Source of the DNA: Bimuria novae-zelandiae CBS 107.79
Lineage: Eukaryota; Ascomycota; Dothideomycetes; Pleosporales; Didymosphaeriaceae
DNA length: 64,000 nt
Assembly: GCA_010015655.1 (NCBI GenBank)
Contig: ML976657.1
Location: 856,264 to 920,263, forward strand
Direction: 5' to 3'
Both the position numbers and the translations under genes were made by a program. Each line of letters opens with the position of its first letter. Position 1 is the first letter of the stretch. This document shows positions 24,770 to 37,640 of this stretch, in pieces. Below the pieces are notes generated by a model. That model was not told the DNA's origin. It made no database searches and saw only the letters and a list, made by a program, of their open reading frames with translations.

Positions 24770-26364
24770 TATATATACCTTAGGTAAAGAAAACGGACAA
24801 GTAGATGCTCTTAGTAGAATAAATAATAAAAGAGAAAAGGTTAAGATATACTTTATAATACTAAAATAAAACTGTAATAGTTTGCTAGAACTAATAGCTA
24901 AACTTAATTAACACCTTATACTCACAGGAGAAGTACCTAAGGAACTACAAATAAAAATTATATAAAATACTACGATAATCTAGTGTACAGACACCCAGGC
25001 ATTAAAAAGACAATAGAACCTATTTAGCAGAACTATAGCTTTAAAGGAATTAAAGAAGTAGTAACTATATATATTTATAAATACGTAGATTGCTAACGCA
25101 ATAAGCACGCAATATATCTTAAATATAAAGAAATATAAGTAATTTAAATACCTGTTACACTATAGGTAGACATTGCTATAGACTTTATTATAGGATTACT
25201 AAGATTAAAGGATCCTGTAATAGGAATTAGCTACAACGCAATACTAAATATTATTTACTAATTTACTAAATACGTAAAATTACTACTATATTAAAAGATA
25301 ACTATAATAAAGAAACTCGCATTCCTTATCCTAGATTAACTTATATAATACTATAGTATTCTAAAGATAATTATTAGCAATAAAGACAAGCTCTTTACCT
25401 TAAACTACTAGATAATACTTATAGCACTTATTAGAATAAAATAAAAACTATTAATACCATATTACCTATAATCTAACAGACAGATAGAACGTACGAATTA
25501 GATAATTAAAACGTACCTACGCATCTACTATAATAATTAGAAAAATAACTAGATTTCCTTATTACTAATGGCATAGTTGGCATACAATAACAAGATATTA
25601 GTAGTAACAGGATTTACACTATTCTATGTAAACTATAAAAAATACTTATATCGCTTTAATTAAACACTTCCTATAGCAATTAAGATAGAAGAAGCAATAA
25701 ATATAGCAGAAACTATAAAAATATATATATATAACTCTAAGAAAACCTTAAAAAAGCTTAATAGTAAAGCATTTCTTATATAAACTAAAAAGAAAAATAG
25801 CACTTTAGCTAAAGAAGGGGGATAAAGCATATCTACTTATAAAGAATCTTTAAACTTAAAAAAGAATATATAAAAAACTAGATTATATTAAGATTAGACT
25901 ATTTTTTATTATTAAATAAATATTCTTAATTAACTACTAATTAGAACTATTGCTAGACGCAAAAATACATCTAGTATTTTATAGACTAACTTAAACCTAT
26001 AGACCCGGAGACACTAGTTAAGACAACCTTTTATTACTAGCTAAAAGAAGAAAATAAATTCGAAGTTAAAATACTCTTAAGATATAAGGAAGTTAAATAA
26101 GAAGACTTTAAAGATAATAAGTTTTTATAAAAGTAGTTAGTTAAGTAGAAAGGATACCTAAACTTAGAAAATATATAAAAACCTAAATTAGAACTTCGCA
26201 AGAACTACTAATAGCTCTTAAAGAAGGTACAGAATAAGATCTATAATTATTACTACTATACTAAAATAACGCTAGAAAGCTTTAAAGGGAATAAAACTTA
26301 TAATATAATAATACTAAAAGAAAATACTATATAGCAGAAGAGGAAGGCTTTAACTAGATAATAG

Positions 26365-26621
26365 TGTTAGATTAGAGAGGTAATCTAATAAGATAAATTA
26401 AGGTATAAATTGTTGTGTCTGTTGTCTGTATTCCTGTAAGAATATAAGGCTCTTATATCCTTATGTCTTCCACTAATACGCTAATCTATTTCCGTTAATT
26501 AAGGAGAGTTGCCCTTTGTTCCGCCCAGAATTGTGCAGATAAACTAGACTGCTGGCAAGGTCTCTTTGTGTAGGGTTGCGCCAGCTACCTTTACTTGTGC
26601 AAAGGGCCATGTAATCGGACA
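26365..26621 (-). repeat. 3' LTR of element D (left copy)
   Basis: 257 bp from TGTTAGATTAGAG to GTAATCGGACA on the plus strand. Transitions relative to the right copy lie in its right (inner) part. Confidence 0.9.
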
Positions 26622-28610
26622 CACCCCCTTAGCTTGGGCTTATCCTTAAGCTAGACCTTCGCAGTTATCTATTATTCTAACTTAAAGGCCTCTATCCTCT
26701 GCTAGAGATCCTGCAGGGCAACCTCTTAATTAGTAATTTTATCTAATATATCTTTAAGTCCTAGTTTATACAGAAACTTGCTCCATTTGTTCACTGGCAG
26801 GGCCTTTGTAAGTCTATCGGCAACTATGTCCTCTAAGTATTAATAGTCTACCTTAATTATCCCTAGTGCGACCTCTTGTCTCAGCTAATAATTATAGATA
26901 TCCACATGACGGAGCTTAGTCTGCAACTTAGCAATTTCTTTAGTAATAAGTCAGATCGTTTGCTAATTATTATAATTAATTATAATAAGGGAATTGCTAA
27001 GGTTGATCTTTAGTTCCTTTAGCAATCGCGATGTAAATAAAGCCTCCTTAGCCACTTGCGATAGTGCTAGTAATTCGGCTTTAGTTATTAATGTAGTAAC
27101 TGTATCTTGCTTGTTTGCTTTCCAGGCGATTAGGCTACTAAATAGCTTAATAATGTATCCTTGCGAGCTCTTACAGTCGAGTGTGTTGTTAGTAAAGGAT
27201 GCGTCACTTACCACTTCTAAAGTATCTGCACCCCTAAGCTAAAGACCTAGTAATTTAGTGTTAGTAAGGTAAAGGAGAACTTAATTAACAGCCGCTTAGT
27301 GCTCTTTGCTTAGGTTAGACAGGAATCGTAATAATCGGGAGCTTACAAAGGCGATATCTGGTCGAGATATAACTATAGTATAAAGAATTAATCTAACTTT
27401 GCGCTGGTATCTATTAATCTCACTCTTACTAGCTAGTCCTGTCCTTAGGAGCAATTCAATTGGACCTATTAAGGTATTATGGCGAATCTTATAGTGATCA
27501 ATAAGGCGCGATATTTTATTAATATATAAAGCTTATAAAAGCCAGATCTTTCTGCTCGAGCGGTCCCTAATAATTTCAATTCCTAGAAACTACTGCAGGT
27601 CTTTACCACCCGTAAGTGTAAATTTAGTATTTATTATTGCAAGAGCAGCTTCAGCAGCTTGCTTTTATAACTTGTTATACGCAATAATAATGTTATCTAC
27701 ATAAAAGAAGATAATAATACCGTCCTTAATAAGGCAGCATGGCTCGTGGGGTACTGCTTTAAAGCTAATATTACGGAGTGTTAACGTGAACTCTCTTTGC
27801 CAGAGTAGTGGAGATATGCGCAGTCCGTATAGTGCTTTATATAGTTTAAGGACTATGCCTGCTCGCGAGTAGCCACGAGGTATTCTTATATAGATTTCTC
27901 TATCCAGCTTCGCGTGGACAAACGCGTTAGTAACGTTGTGTTAGATAAGTTCTAGGTTAAAACAAGCTATAATTACTATAAGCATGCGGAATAATTATCC
28001 TATAAGTGTTACAGCGTAGGTTTCTTGCAAGGTAAGATACTACTATTAATTATCTTGTACTACTAGCCTTGCCTTGCACTTCTGTAATCAATAATGCTTA
28101 TTAAACTTGTAGGTATATACCTACATGTAGTTAAGGATTTAATAGCCTACCACTTTCACTAAAGTAGTTACAACCTTACTCCAGGACTTTATTTCCTTAT
28201 AGCTCTATAGATGGGAACGTTCTGCTTCCTTCCACATATTATAGAGAGGGTGATCTTCGAGCTTGCTTCGGCATATAGGTGGCTCTAGAAGCACGCTTCG
28301 ATGTGGCTTCTTGCCTAATATAATTATTTATTAAAGCTACGCCTTATTAAGAGCCTTACCTTTATATTTACTGCTACTACCAGCTTTAGTGCCTGCTATA
28401 AAGGCTATAGCCTATAGGCTTGTTTGCAACTGCCCTATTTGCACTCTTTAGGGTAGTATAGCTTAATCGCCTCCTGCTATTAATTGTGCAAGGAGTGTCA
28501 CTAGTAGCGGCGTTAAGGGAGGTGTTGGATATTCGCACCCAACTTTCCTGCCTTGCCTATACTTAGGAGCTCCTTTAACCTCTTCCTTTGGCGCTTTACT
28601 AATTATCTCA

Positions 28611-28815
28611 TGTCGCGGTAAGCAGAGCTGGACAGTACGCAGGAAAATTAAAGGATTAAACTGAGGTTGTACTATCTAGGAACTATAGAAGGTATAGGTG
28701 CACAGGCACAAACAACGCTAGTCCCAGATAGGTGTCATGCTATCAGAAAGGTAAGCTGTAGTTAAGTAAGGGTAGCTGCAACTATCGCATAGAGAAAGAG
28801 CTATAAACCGTGACA
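28611..28815 (-). repeat. 3' LTR of element E (left copy)
   Basis: 205 bp from TGTCGCGGTAAGC to AACCGTGACA (plus-strand reading). Confidence 0.9.
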
Positions 28816-31800
28816 CACCCCCCAGCTGGCGTGGACGCCCAGGTAGGGAGTCAATAACAGCTAATTAGTATCAGTGTATATAGATACCATCAAAATTGTT
28901 GTCATTAGTTTAACGCAGGCCCTTTAGACGCTTAGTAATATTAACAAGGCTAATTTGGCGGACAAAGTCTGTAAACTTCTGCTTAGGCAGGATCTTTGTA
29001 AGTCCATTAGCAGGCATATGGTTGGTGGGGACCTATTTAACGTTAATACGAAAGGCTTTAACTTCCTGTTAAATCTAGAGCTAGTAGATATTAACATGTT
29101 TAACCTTTGTATAAAGCTTATCTTACTATTTAGTAATAATACCAACGGTCTGCTGATTGTCACACTAGATAATAGGTGTACAGTCAAGAGTAAGGTTAAT
29201 ACTAGAGAAGAATCGCATCTATTCTTCCATTTACGAGCCAGCAAGTAATAGAGCTAGTAATTTAAATTTTATAGTTAATTTTATAACTATGCGTTATACT
29301 ATTAACTTCTAGTTAATTATTAGTCCTCCGAACTTAAAAGCATAGCCTTAAGAGCTTTAGCGAGTCTTAGGCTCGTTAGCGTATAAGGCGTTAGAAGATC
29401 TAAAGAAGAGAGGATCGCGATATGTTAGATTATTAGATAGATACTTAGCCATGTCCTACGCGCTGGAAGAGGCCTTAAGTGCGAGAGCCTTCGTGCTGAG
29501 CAGGTATCGCCAGGTCTGGCGTATCTTCGAGACGTGAGACTGTCCTAGGTTGGTGAGATGGCAAGCGAACACAACGTGCGTTTAAGCGACGTTAGGTCTG
29601 CCCTAGATAGCAATGTATGCAAGAGAGCTAACTAGTTACTAATAGAGCTTTATTCGAGCAATTTTAGGCTCCTTAATAGACTGCGGCAGCTAGTTCTCTA
29701 CTAGTAGAATATCTAGAGCCTTACCTATAGCTTCGATGCTAAATTAAGCGCATACCTTATTAATAAACGCGTCCTAGACTAGTTATGTCTTATGCAAGGC
29801 TCGATCGCGTATAATATAGATTCCGAGAAACTAGGTAAGGTCTCCTATAGCTTTAATGTTGTATAGGTCTACTAGATCCTTTTTAAAAGACCTGTGGTGA
29901 TAGGCATTAGACTAATAATATGCCATAATAATATTGTTAACATAGACGAATAGGATAAGCTAGTGGCTCGTGTATAAGCAAGGAAAGCCTTTAACTGGCT
30001 TTAGACCTAGCTTAACAAGTTATCGACGTAGTTTGTTATACCATAGTAGTAATAACTCCTTTAGGCCGTACAGGGCGCGGAGCACCAGCATAATCTCGCC
30101 TTTAGTATGGCGGAATAGCTTAGGTGTTTTAGCGTATAGCTTCCAATTAATCTTAGCGTTTAGGAAGGCAGTAGGAACATCGTACTACTTTAGCTCTAGA
30201 TTAAAGTAATTAGCAATTATAATAAGAGCGCAAAAGTTATAGATCGCGAGTATAATAGCGTACGTGTTATTAAGCGGAGCTTAAAGATCTCCCCGAATAA
30301 TAAGTTAAGTTTTAAACCGTGAGAGGTATCCATCTTCGTCGATTTTATACGTGAATACTTACATTAGTAGTAGCACCTTAGCGTCTATAGTGGCCTTTAT
30401 TTTTATAGTCTTCTTAAAGACTCCTTTAGCGCGTAAAGCTTGCCATTTAACCTCTATAGCGCGTTAGAATTAATTGCCAAATATATGTGTATTAAGCTAC
30501 TTTATTGCCTTCGGCAAAGGTGGCAGCTACAATTAATAGATTCTTAGTATCTTATCTATAGTAGGTATAGAGCGAATCTTAGTCGAAAATGCATAGAGAT
30601 AGTTAACAAGAGGTGTAGCTCCTAGCGCTATTACATATGTGTAAATTACAAAGTTATTTAGATCTTTCTACTTTCGATTGCGTTTGCCAGTAATAATTAA
30701 GCTCGTGTTAGTTAGGTCTAGGTTAACGTCTCGTGGAGCTCTCTCGCCGCGTTAGTAATAGCCCTCGGGTACTTCATCACTCTCAGGAGTGTGATTACTT
30801 ATAGCAGTAGACATTATAGGTCTTAGAGTAGGCAGCTATTACTATTGCTATATTAATTTAAATGCGTCGTCTATTTGTTCACCCCCCACCTAGGAGCCTG
30901 CAGCTCTCGAAGCTAAGGTTGTAGGTGTCTCTACTAGGTGGCGACGTTAACGAGTAGTTAATAGATTTTTAATACTAACATTATTATGTTAATGTTCTTT
31001 TAGATATTTAAGTAGTTCGATTACCTCTTCGAGCACTAATCCTAACGCATACCTATTTATCCTATTAAAGAAGAGTGTAGGCTCGAATATAACGTCGCGG
31101 GTAATAATAATAGTGTCTTTTATAGGTAGCTAGATGCGGAAGATATTAGTGCCTTAGTAGCTAATAAGGTGGCTAATTAGAGTGCGTAATTTAAGCTTAT
31201 TAGTAGCTCTTAGATTGCGATTATAAACGTAGGCGCGACAGCTAATAGGCCTTATATAAGCAACGAGTGGTTTTTGTTCCTATACTACCTTGTACGGTGT
31301 CTTCTATCCTAGTGCTTTAGTAGGCGTGCGATTGAGTATATATACGGCGGTGCAATATAGCTTATGTAATAGACTCTTTAGCAGATTGGCGTGTATGCGT
31401 ATAGCGCGAGCTTGCTAAGTAAGTACTCCGCTAGCGCGTTTAATTAGTCTATTTAGCTCCTTTATTCTAGCTGGTGCTGGCTTATACAGCATACCTAGCT
31501 CTTTTATTATGTTAATAAGATCGTTTCTAAATCCTTTCTCGTTGTCGCATTAAATAGTAACTACGTTAGCGTTATACACGCGCTGAATCCTTTGTATTAA
31601 AGATATAAACTAACGTATAAGAGTTAACTTATCCTTGCGGCGTATTGTAGCGATCTTATGCCACTTTAAGTATTTGTCTATAGAGTGTAGGGCGTATTTG
31701 CTGCTATTAATGTATTCCTCTCCTATAGGGATAATATAAATAATGTCTATTGCAATTTGATAGAATAGTTATTATGCACGGCTCTTAGCCAGGCGTCTTG

Positions 31801-33890
31801 AGATAATATAAGTTATTTAAGCTTTAATATATATTTAATAGAGATAGTCTATGTGTTCTCCTATTAGTTAAATGCTAGTAACGTTTGCCTTTAGTTATTT
31901 AACTATCTTGTGGCCTAGGTGGCCCCAGATCTAATATGCAACACGTTAGTTAATAACGTTAGTTAGCTTTAGTGCGTACGACGGGCGATATAATGCTCTA
32001 AACGTACTTAATAGTAGGTGTAGAAGCGATAACGGCGGTCGGCGTGATAGCTTAGCATTAATTAGCTAGTGTCCTCTATTATACTCGAGTTGTGCGATAA
32101 CGTAGGACAGTTAATACATATATAGGACATCGCGGCTAGAGTTAAAGTGGATAGACTCTATACAACAGCGAGCGAGTCCTAAAACGCTTATAAGAAAGCC
32201 TTTAACGTACGCGACGTGCGTTAGCTCTAGCGTCTATAGTCTATATAGTGTACGAGCGACGAGTTTTATCGTGCCCTAAGCTATAATAAGGATGTGGCTA
32301 TTGCTAGCATAGAGGTAGCGACGCTTCGGATTGTCGTTTATCCTCTTCTAGCCGTGCCATAACTCTGTATTGATAACGTGGGTGTTCGACCCTGGATCAA
32401 CGATCCATCGATTAAGAAGCTTAGTCTTGTTAGTGTTATCTTTAACTATTACTGTAAGCTCTCCTTTAGGCTCAGTATCGGTGTCTATCGTAATTACGTT
32501 TGAGTCGTCGTTCGATTGCTCCTCGAGAGATTCGATTTCGAGAGAATTAGGTTGATTGAAACTCATGTGTAATAGGCTAATAACTGCTATAAATGTACTA
32601 CTATCCTTAGCAGGAGCTTGGCTGTTGTCAATTTGTAATAATATAGTGTTCTGAGGTTGTTGGGCTACCTATTTGGCTAGAGCAGTCTTTATACGCTTAT
32701 TAACCTTAGAATCCTTTTATGCTTCTTTAACCTTCTATATAGCCTTAGCAGTAGGCTAATAGTCCTTCGGACGTTGTAGGTTTTGTGGGTTAAGAATAAA
32801 GTAATTAGTGTACTAGTGCCTCTTCCCGCAGACACAGTTTCTAGATAGCTTGTCTTGGTCACGACTGCTACCTTGGCTATTAGCATGTTTAGCATCAACT
32901 TGCCTTATAACTCTAAGCTTAGCAGCGGAGACTGCCAGTCCAGTAGAGTGTGGCTTTGTACGGCGTAGATAGGTGGTTATCTCGGCGACGTAAGTCTCTA
33001 GAGATGAGATCTCGGTGGTAGTGCCTCGCGCTTTATGCTTAAAGATCTTTCGCAGGCAAGACGTAGCATACTCTTAATTAAGTGCCTTATAGGCAATGAG
33101 GAAGTCTTCTTATAGTTAATTACTATTAGTCTTAGGCAGGCTAATAGCCTTACCCTAAGCTATAATATATACCTAGTCTAATAGTTATTACTTAATCTTC
33201 TTCGCAGCTCGTGGCGTAGTCTTAAGGGTATTATATTTATTAGCTAGCTCGCGACGGCGTGTCGCGTCTATAGAATAAAAGAACTTTTTAAGTGTAACTA
33301 GTTAGTCGTACGGGGTATTATAATCCTTAATTAGGTGTATGTGACGTGCAGCAATCGTCTTGCTAATATCTATATTTAGGTTAGCTAGTACCTTTATTTA
33401 AGTGTAGTACTTAGTGCGGCGGCGTTCTTATTAATCGCATTCTTATTAATAGGATTCTTAATTATTAACGGTAAGGTAAGAGAGCCTAGTAGCTTTAAGC
33501 TCGTAATTAGTAAGTTAAGGCTTAATTAGCTCTTATAGCTCAGGGAGATTCTCCTTTGCTACGTTAAAATTAATGTACTGCCAAAGACTATAGCGGTTAG
33601 CAACGTCTTGGCGAATAAATAACTAGGTAAACCAGTCGTCTAATAAGTTCAGGACGACAGTAACTCGCGTCACAGCGGGGTCGGACTCAGTAGCCATTGC
33701 AGAGGCTATAGTCGACTGTATCGATGGATCTAGGCAGAGATCCTAGTATGTGCGTTGTGAAGAACGCGGTAAACAGATACGTCGTGGAGAACGCGGTAAC
33801 AGGTGCGTTGTAAAGAACGCGGTATAGCAACATGCAACTCGTGAGTAGAGTGACGTTACAGCAGCAGGTGAGAACAATCCAGGGTGTAAT

Positions 33891-33903
33891 CCGGGCTCAT
33901 AAC
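33891..33903 (-). other. Primer-binding site of element E, initiator tRNA-Met anticodon half
   Basis: Directly inside the 5' LTR the minus strand reads GTTATGAGCCCGG. Its complement, CCGGGCTCATAAC, corresponds to the anticodon stem-loop of initiator tRNA-Met (CAU anticodon) and not to the tRNA 3' end. This is the arrangement known from Drosophila copia, where a half-tRNA primes reverse transcription. Confidence 0.6.
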
Positions 33904-34108
33904 TGTCGCGGTAAGCAGAGCTAGACAGTACGCAGGAAAATTAAAGGATTAAACTAAGGTTATACTATCTAGGAACTACAGAAGGTATAGGTGCACAGGC
34001 ACAAACAACGCTAGTCCCAGATAGGTGTCATGCTATTAGAAAGGTAAGCTACAGTCGAGTAAGGGTAGCTGCAACTATCGCACAGAGAAAGAGCTATAAA
34101 CCGTGACA
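33904..34108 (-). repeat. 5' LTR of element E (right copy)
   Basis: 205 bp, same ends as the left copy; differences are transitions. Confidence 0.9.
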
Positions 34109-36991
34109 TCTCATCCTTAAAGAAGGACTTAGTGGCATGCTCTTATTAAGGTAAGGGAGGTAACTCTACTAATTATACCTAGGCTACTATTTCTTCTAAT
34201 ATGCTATGCATAAGGTTTTCTATTAGGTCTTTAGTTTTACCTAAGAACATAGTATCCTCGTCGAATATTACGTCGCGAGTACTAATTGTCTTTGCTAGAG
34301 AGGGAATCTATATTCTCTAGATATTTATTAATTTGTAGCTAATAAGGTAGCTAATCTATGCCTTAGGGTTAAGCCTTTAAAGCCTGCTCTTACCGCGTTT
34401 TGTATCGTTAGTTATCGCAAAAGCTTTACAGCTATATACTTTTAGGTAAGCTTAATTAGGCTTCTTTAGTTGGGTAACAATGCCGTTCTGAAAAGCTACT
34501 GTCGTAAAGAACACTTTATATAGAGATCGCTATTAATTGGCGTAGTTTAGCGTTTGATTGTATAAGTAGACTGCGGCTCGGGTGATCTTAGGCCATATTT
34601 ACTAAGGTAGGTTAGAGTTAAGTCGCATCGCGCGCGCTTTCTCCTTAATTACACCCCTTAAGCGTTTAGCTCCTCTATTTTATACTTAAGTATTAGGTGC
34701 TAAAGGCTTAATCTTAATGCCTTACGCTAAGCACCACTTCTTAACGTCTACTTTAATAGAGAAGATCTTATTATTAGATTTAATTACTTTTACTATAATA
34801 TTATATTGTACTTCTATAAACCGCATAAAGGTGCTAAGTAATTTAATAATTAACCGTGCTAGGCGGTTATCCTTAAAGTAGAAGTCCTATGCAAAGCTAG
34901 AGAATTAGTTAGTAATTAGCATTTAGCTCTTCTCTCTTGTTAAGCTATCTACTTTATAGTCGTGAAAATCAATTGCGACTCGCTCGCCGGGACCTTCTAT
35001 TAGATCTCTAGCTTGCTAGCGTATTTGCCGTTTTAGTTTTGCTTTACCGCAGGCATCACACTTAACTATAGGGAGACCTTTAATCCTTACCCCCTTAGAT
35101 TGCTACACAAGGTGTTCGAGGGCCTAAGGGCCTAAATAGCTTAATTGTTAGTGCCAGGTCTATGCGTTTGCCTTCTACGGTCTTTGTTTAGTGCGTGTAT
35201 TAGTCTTATAAGTGGCGTGCGCAGCATCAGTAGGAATACTACCTACTAGTCTTATCTTATGTTCTAAGACCCACTATCTATGCAGCTCTTAGAGTTCTGC
35301 CAGCATAGTATTGTCTCTTCTCTTTAGAGTTATTAGGTCTGCTCTTATATCCCACCAAAGGCCTTGCCTCCGGAGTAATCGGAATAATATAAGGTTATAG
35401 AGCAGATTAAGGCAATAGGCTATATTATTTAGCTATATTAATTAATTACTATTTGCACTCTATACGTTAAGATAGACGCTCCCGTATCCTTTAATCTATA
35501 TTTATATATTCCCTGCCTATATAAAGTCTCCTGGCGCCGGTGGACGGTATAAGACAAAGCAATTAATGTCGTTAAAGATATAGCAGGTTATGCCTAAATC
35601 GAGTATGGCTAAGCGTCGCAATAGGTATGTGTTTAGGTTGGTGTAGAGGGATGCGGCGTTAAAGCTCGCTAGGATTTTAGTAATCTTGCGTCCATCTAGT
35701 TATTTATTATTAGCCTTAGTAATTCGAGGTAGAGTAGGAGTGTGTAATTATTTATTTTTAAGTGCCTATAATTTAGCCTTTTTTATTCTTTTTAACTTTT
35801 CTTGGAAGTCGGTATCATGTTCTAGCCTAAGCTTAACTAGCTTTACCATAAGAGGGTTTAGTGTGAACTAGTCTAGCTGCTTGTCTAGAAAGGCATAGAA
35901 ATAGTCTTAAAGACTATAGCGTAGTTTACAAGCAGGGCAGTGATTACTACTAACTATTATTAGCTTAAGGCTCTAAGGCGACTGCTTAGTTCTAGTACGT
36001 TAACTATTGTTTTATTATTTATAATTCTAAGGTCTTCTCTGACTTTTAGATAATGCTGCTTTATCCACAAGAGAGGCGTCCCTGTCTGTGGCCTAGGTAG
36101 GTTCACCACCTTTAGCGAGAGATAACCTTGTAGTAGCAAAAGCGCCCTTTTATTTGCCCTTGGTTAGGTGCTATAGGATTATATAGTCTTGAAAGAGTTT
36201 TATTATGTGCTTCCGTAAGACAGCTACATCCTTGCTTCTATATTACTAGAAGGTCATTACCTACATAGGTGCGACATAGATAACTACCTTTATAAAGTCT
36301 TCTTTTACTAAGTCTAGCCTTTAAAGTTCTAGAACCTAATTAGTCTCTGCTTCTGTGGCTGCGTGATCGTACTTAGAGAGCCATGTAGCCTATAATCTAG
36401 CTATTCTTATTAGCTTAAGCGCTTCTTGATACCTTGTTCTTAATTGTCTGTATTCGTCTTAATAGTTAACCCTAATTATAATTATAAGGTTATTTATCTA
36501 TTGCTTAATTGTTTCTTTAGGAATATAGTAGTTGTTCTAGAGATGCGCGGAGATTATTAACTAGAGAAAAGTAACCACCTTATTAAGGTCTGCCTTTTCT
36601 TCTTGATAGGCTCGATCTATGACCTTATAAATCTCGAGCTATCCTTTATAGTAGTCGCTATCGTCTTTATATGCTTTCGCGCCTGCTGGCGATAGATAAG
36701 ATAGTAATATTAGTGCGTTGTTTAGGTTCGCATTCGTATAGACAGCGTTTAGCTAGTAGTTGCCTATTAACGGCGGTATTGGCATGGCGGGTTTCTGCTT
36801 TAGTTTATCTATCAGCGCTGGGTCGATAATATTCCAGACCTTGAGGAATTAGCATCTTGTTTTAAGCTATCTTAGCCATAGTGTGTAATTCGTGTAGTTG
36901 GTCAGGATCACTGTGGGATCTTTAAGGGTTGATAGGGCCATTGCAATTAGCTTAATAAGGTAGTATTAGTTAAGGCAGTGAGACTCTTAAT

Positions 36992-37248
36992 TATTAAATT
37001 AGAAAGGTAATCTAATAAGATAAATTAAAGTATAAATTATTGTGTCTGTTGTCTGTATTCCTGTACGAATATAAGGCTCTTATATCCTTATGTCTTCCAC
37101 TAATACGCTAATCTATTTCCGTTGATTAAGGAGAGTTGCCCTTTGTTCCGCCCGGAATTGTGCGGATGAACCAGACTGCTGGCAAGGTCTCTTTGTGTAG
37201 GGTTGCGCCAGCTACCTTTGCTTGTGCAAAGGGCCATGTAATCGGACA
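36992..37248 (-). repeat. 5' LTR of element D (right copy)
   Basis: 257 bp. Its left (inner) end reads TATTAAATTAGAAAGG where the other copy has TGTTAGATTAGAGAGG; its right (outer) end is intact. Confidence 0.9.
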
Positions 37249-37253
37249 AATAG

Positions 37254-37640
37254 ACTAGTCTATTACCTTAGCACCTAAAGCGGTATCTAAATTAACTAAC
37301 ACTACTGCCTAAGCTAGTTCCTCACAAGCCTCTAGGGCCTCTAACTTATCTATAGTAGATATACTATAATTAAATAACTCTTATTCTTTTTAACGTAACT
37401 TTTTACGCTAATTACGCAAACGCGCTATTTTTTCTTATACTAGATAAGCACGCAAGAGCGCTGCATAAGTAAACTTTTCTTTTACCTAAAGTTTTACCTC
37501 CTCCTTAGCCTCTAACTTTTCTAATTTTTCTAACTCGGCATCTATCTTTAAATAATTTAGTAAAGAAATATTCTCTAGCTTATACTTTTAATTACTATAC
37601 TAGACATAATTTGTGTACTTTAAGTATAATAATAATAGCT
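37254..37640 (-). pseudogene. Candidate antisense coiled-coil ORF of element A
   Basis: On the strand opposite to A's gag-pol, between its chromodomain and its purine tract, one frame reads DAELEKLEKLEAKEEVKL, then KEKFTYAALLRAYLV, EKIARLRN, STIDKLEALEACEELA and VVLVNLDTALGA. The interrupting TAG/TAA codons sit where Trp or Gln would be expected. The high Leu/Lys/Glu content with heptad spacing suggests a coiled coil. Fungal proteomes contain many hypothetical proteins with a comparable 'RLRKQxxxLRxR' coiled-coil segment (general recollection, not a search). No catalytic motif is visible. Confidence 0.4.

Larger units (their letters stand above)
28611..34108 (-). mobile_element. Copia element E inserted in element D
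   Basis: 5498 bp flanked by TCTCA (28606-28610 and 34109-34113), with 205-bp LTRs at 28611-28815 and 33904-34108. On the minus strand: gag from about 33880, a CCHC-like knuckle near 32840 (NCVCGKRHY), an aspartic protease at 32566-32348 reading RWIVDPGSNTHVINTE, integrase about 32050-31100, reverse transcriptase about 30600-29480, and RNase H with CDNQQTVGIITK near 29150. A GGGGGGTG purine tract (28823-28816) abuts the 3' LTR. The primer-binding site is listed separately. Domain order (integrase before RT) marks it as Ty1/Copia. Many stops of the RIP type are present. Confidence 0.9.
26365..37248 (-). mobile_element. Copia element D: Ty1/Copia retrotransposon, host of element E
   Basis: Flanked by AATAG duplications (26360-26364 and 37249-37253), with 257-bp LTRs at both ends. 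Without E it is about 5.4 kb. It is read on the minus strand: gag and N-terminal parts about 36960-35600, the integrase region about 35300-34120, then (beyond E) reverse transcriptase about 28600-27270 and RNase H at 27214-26963, which still reads SDASFTNNTLDCKSSQGYII and, further on, TKAELLALSQVAKEALFTSR. A purine tract abuts the left (3') LTR. RIP-type changes break most frames, but less densely than in A. Confidence 0.88.

Noticed and set aside
28955..29248. Plus-strand frame of 97 codons within element E
   Set aside because: Element E is coded on the minus strand and RNase H (CDNQQTV) is read there; the plus frame is a chance opening.
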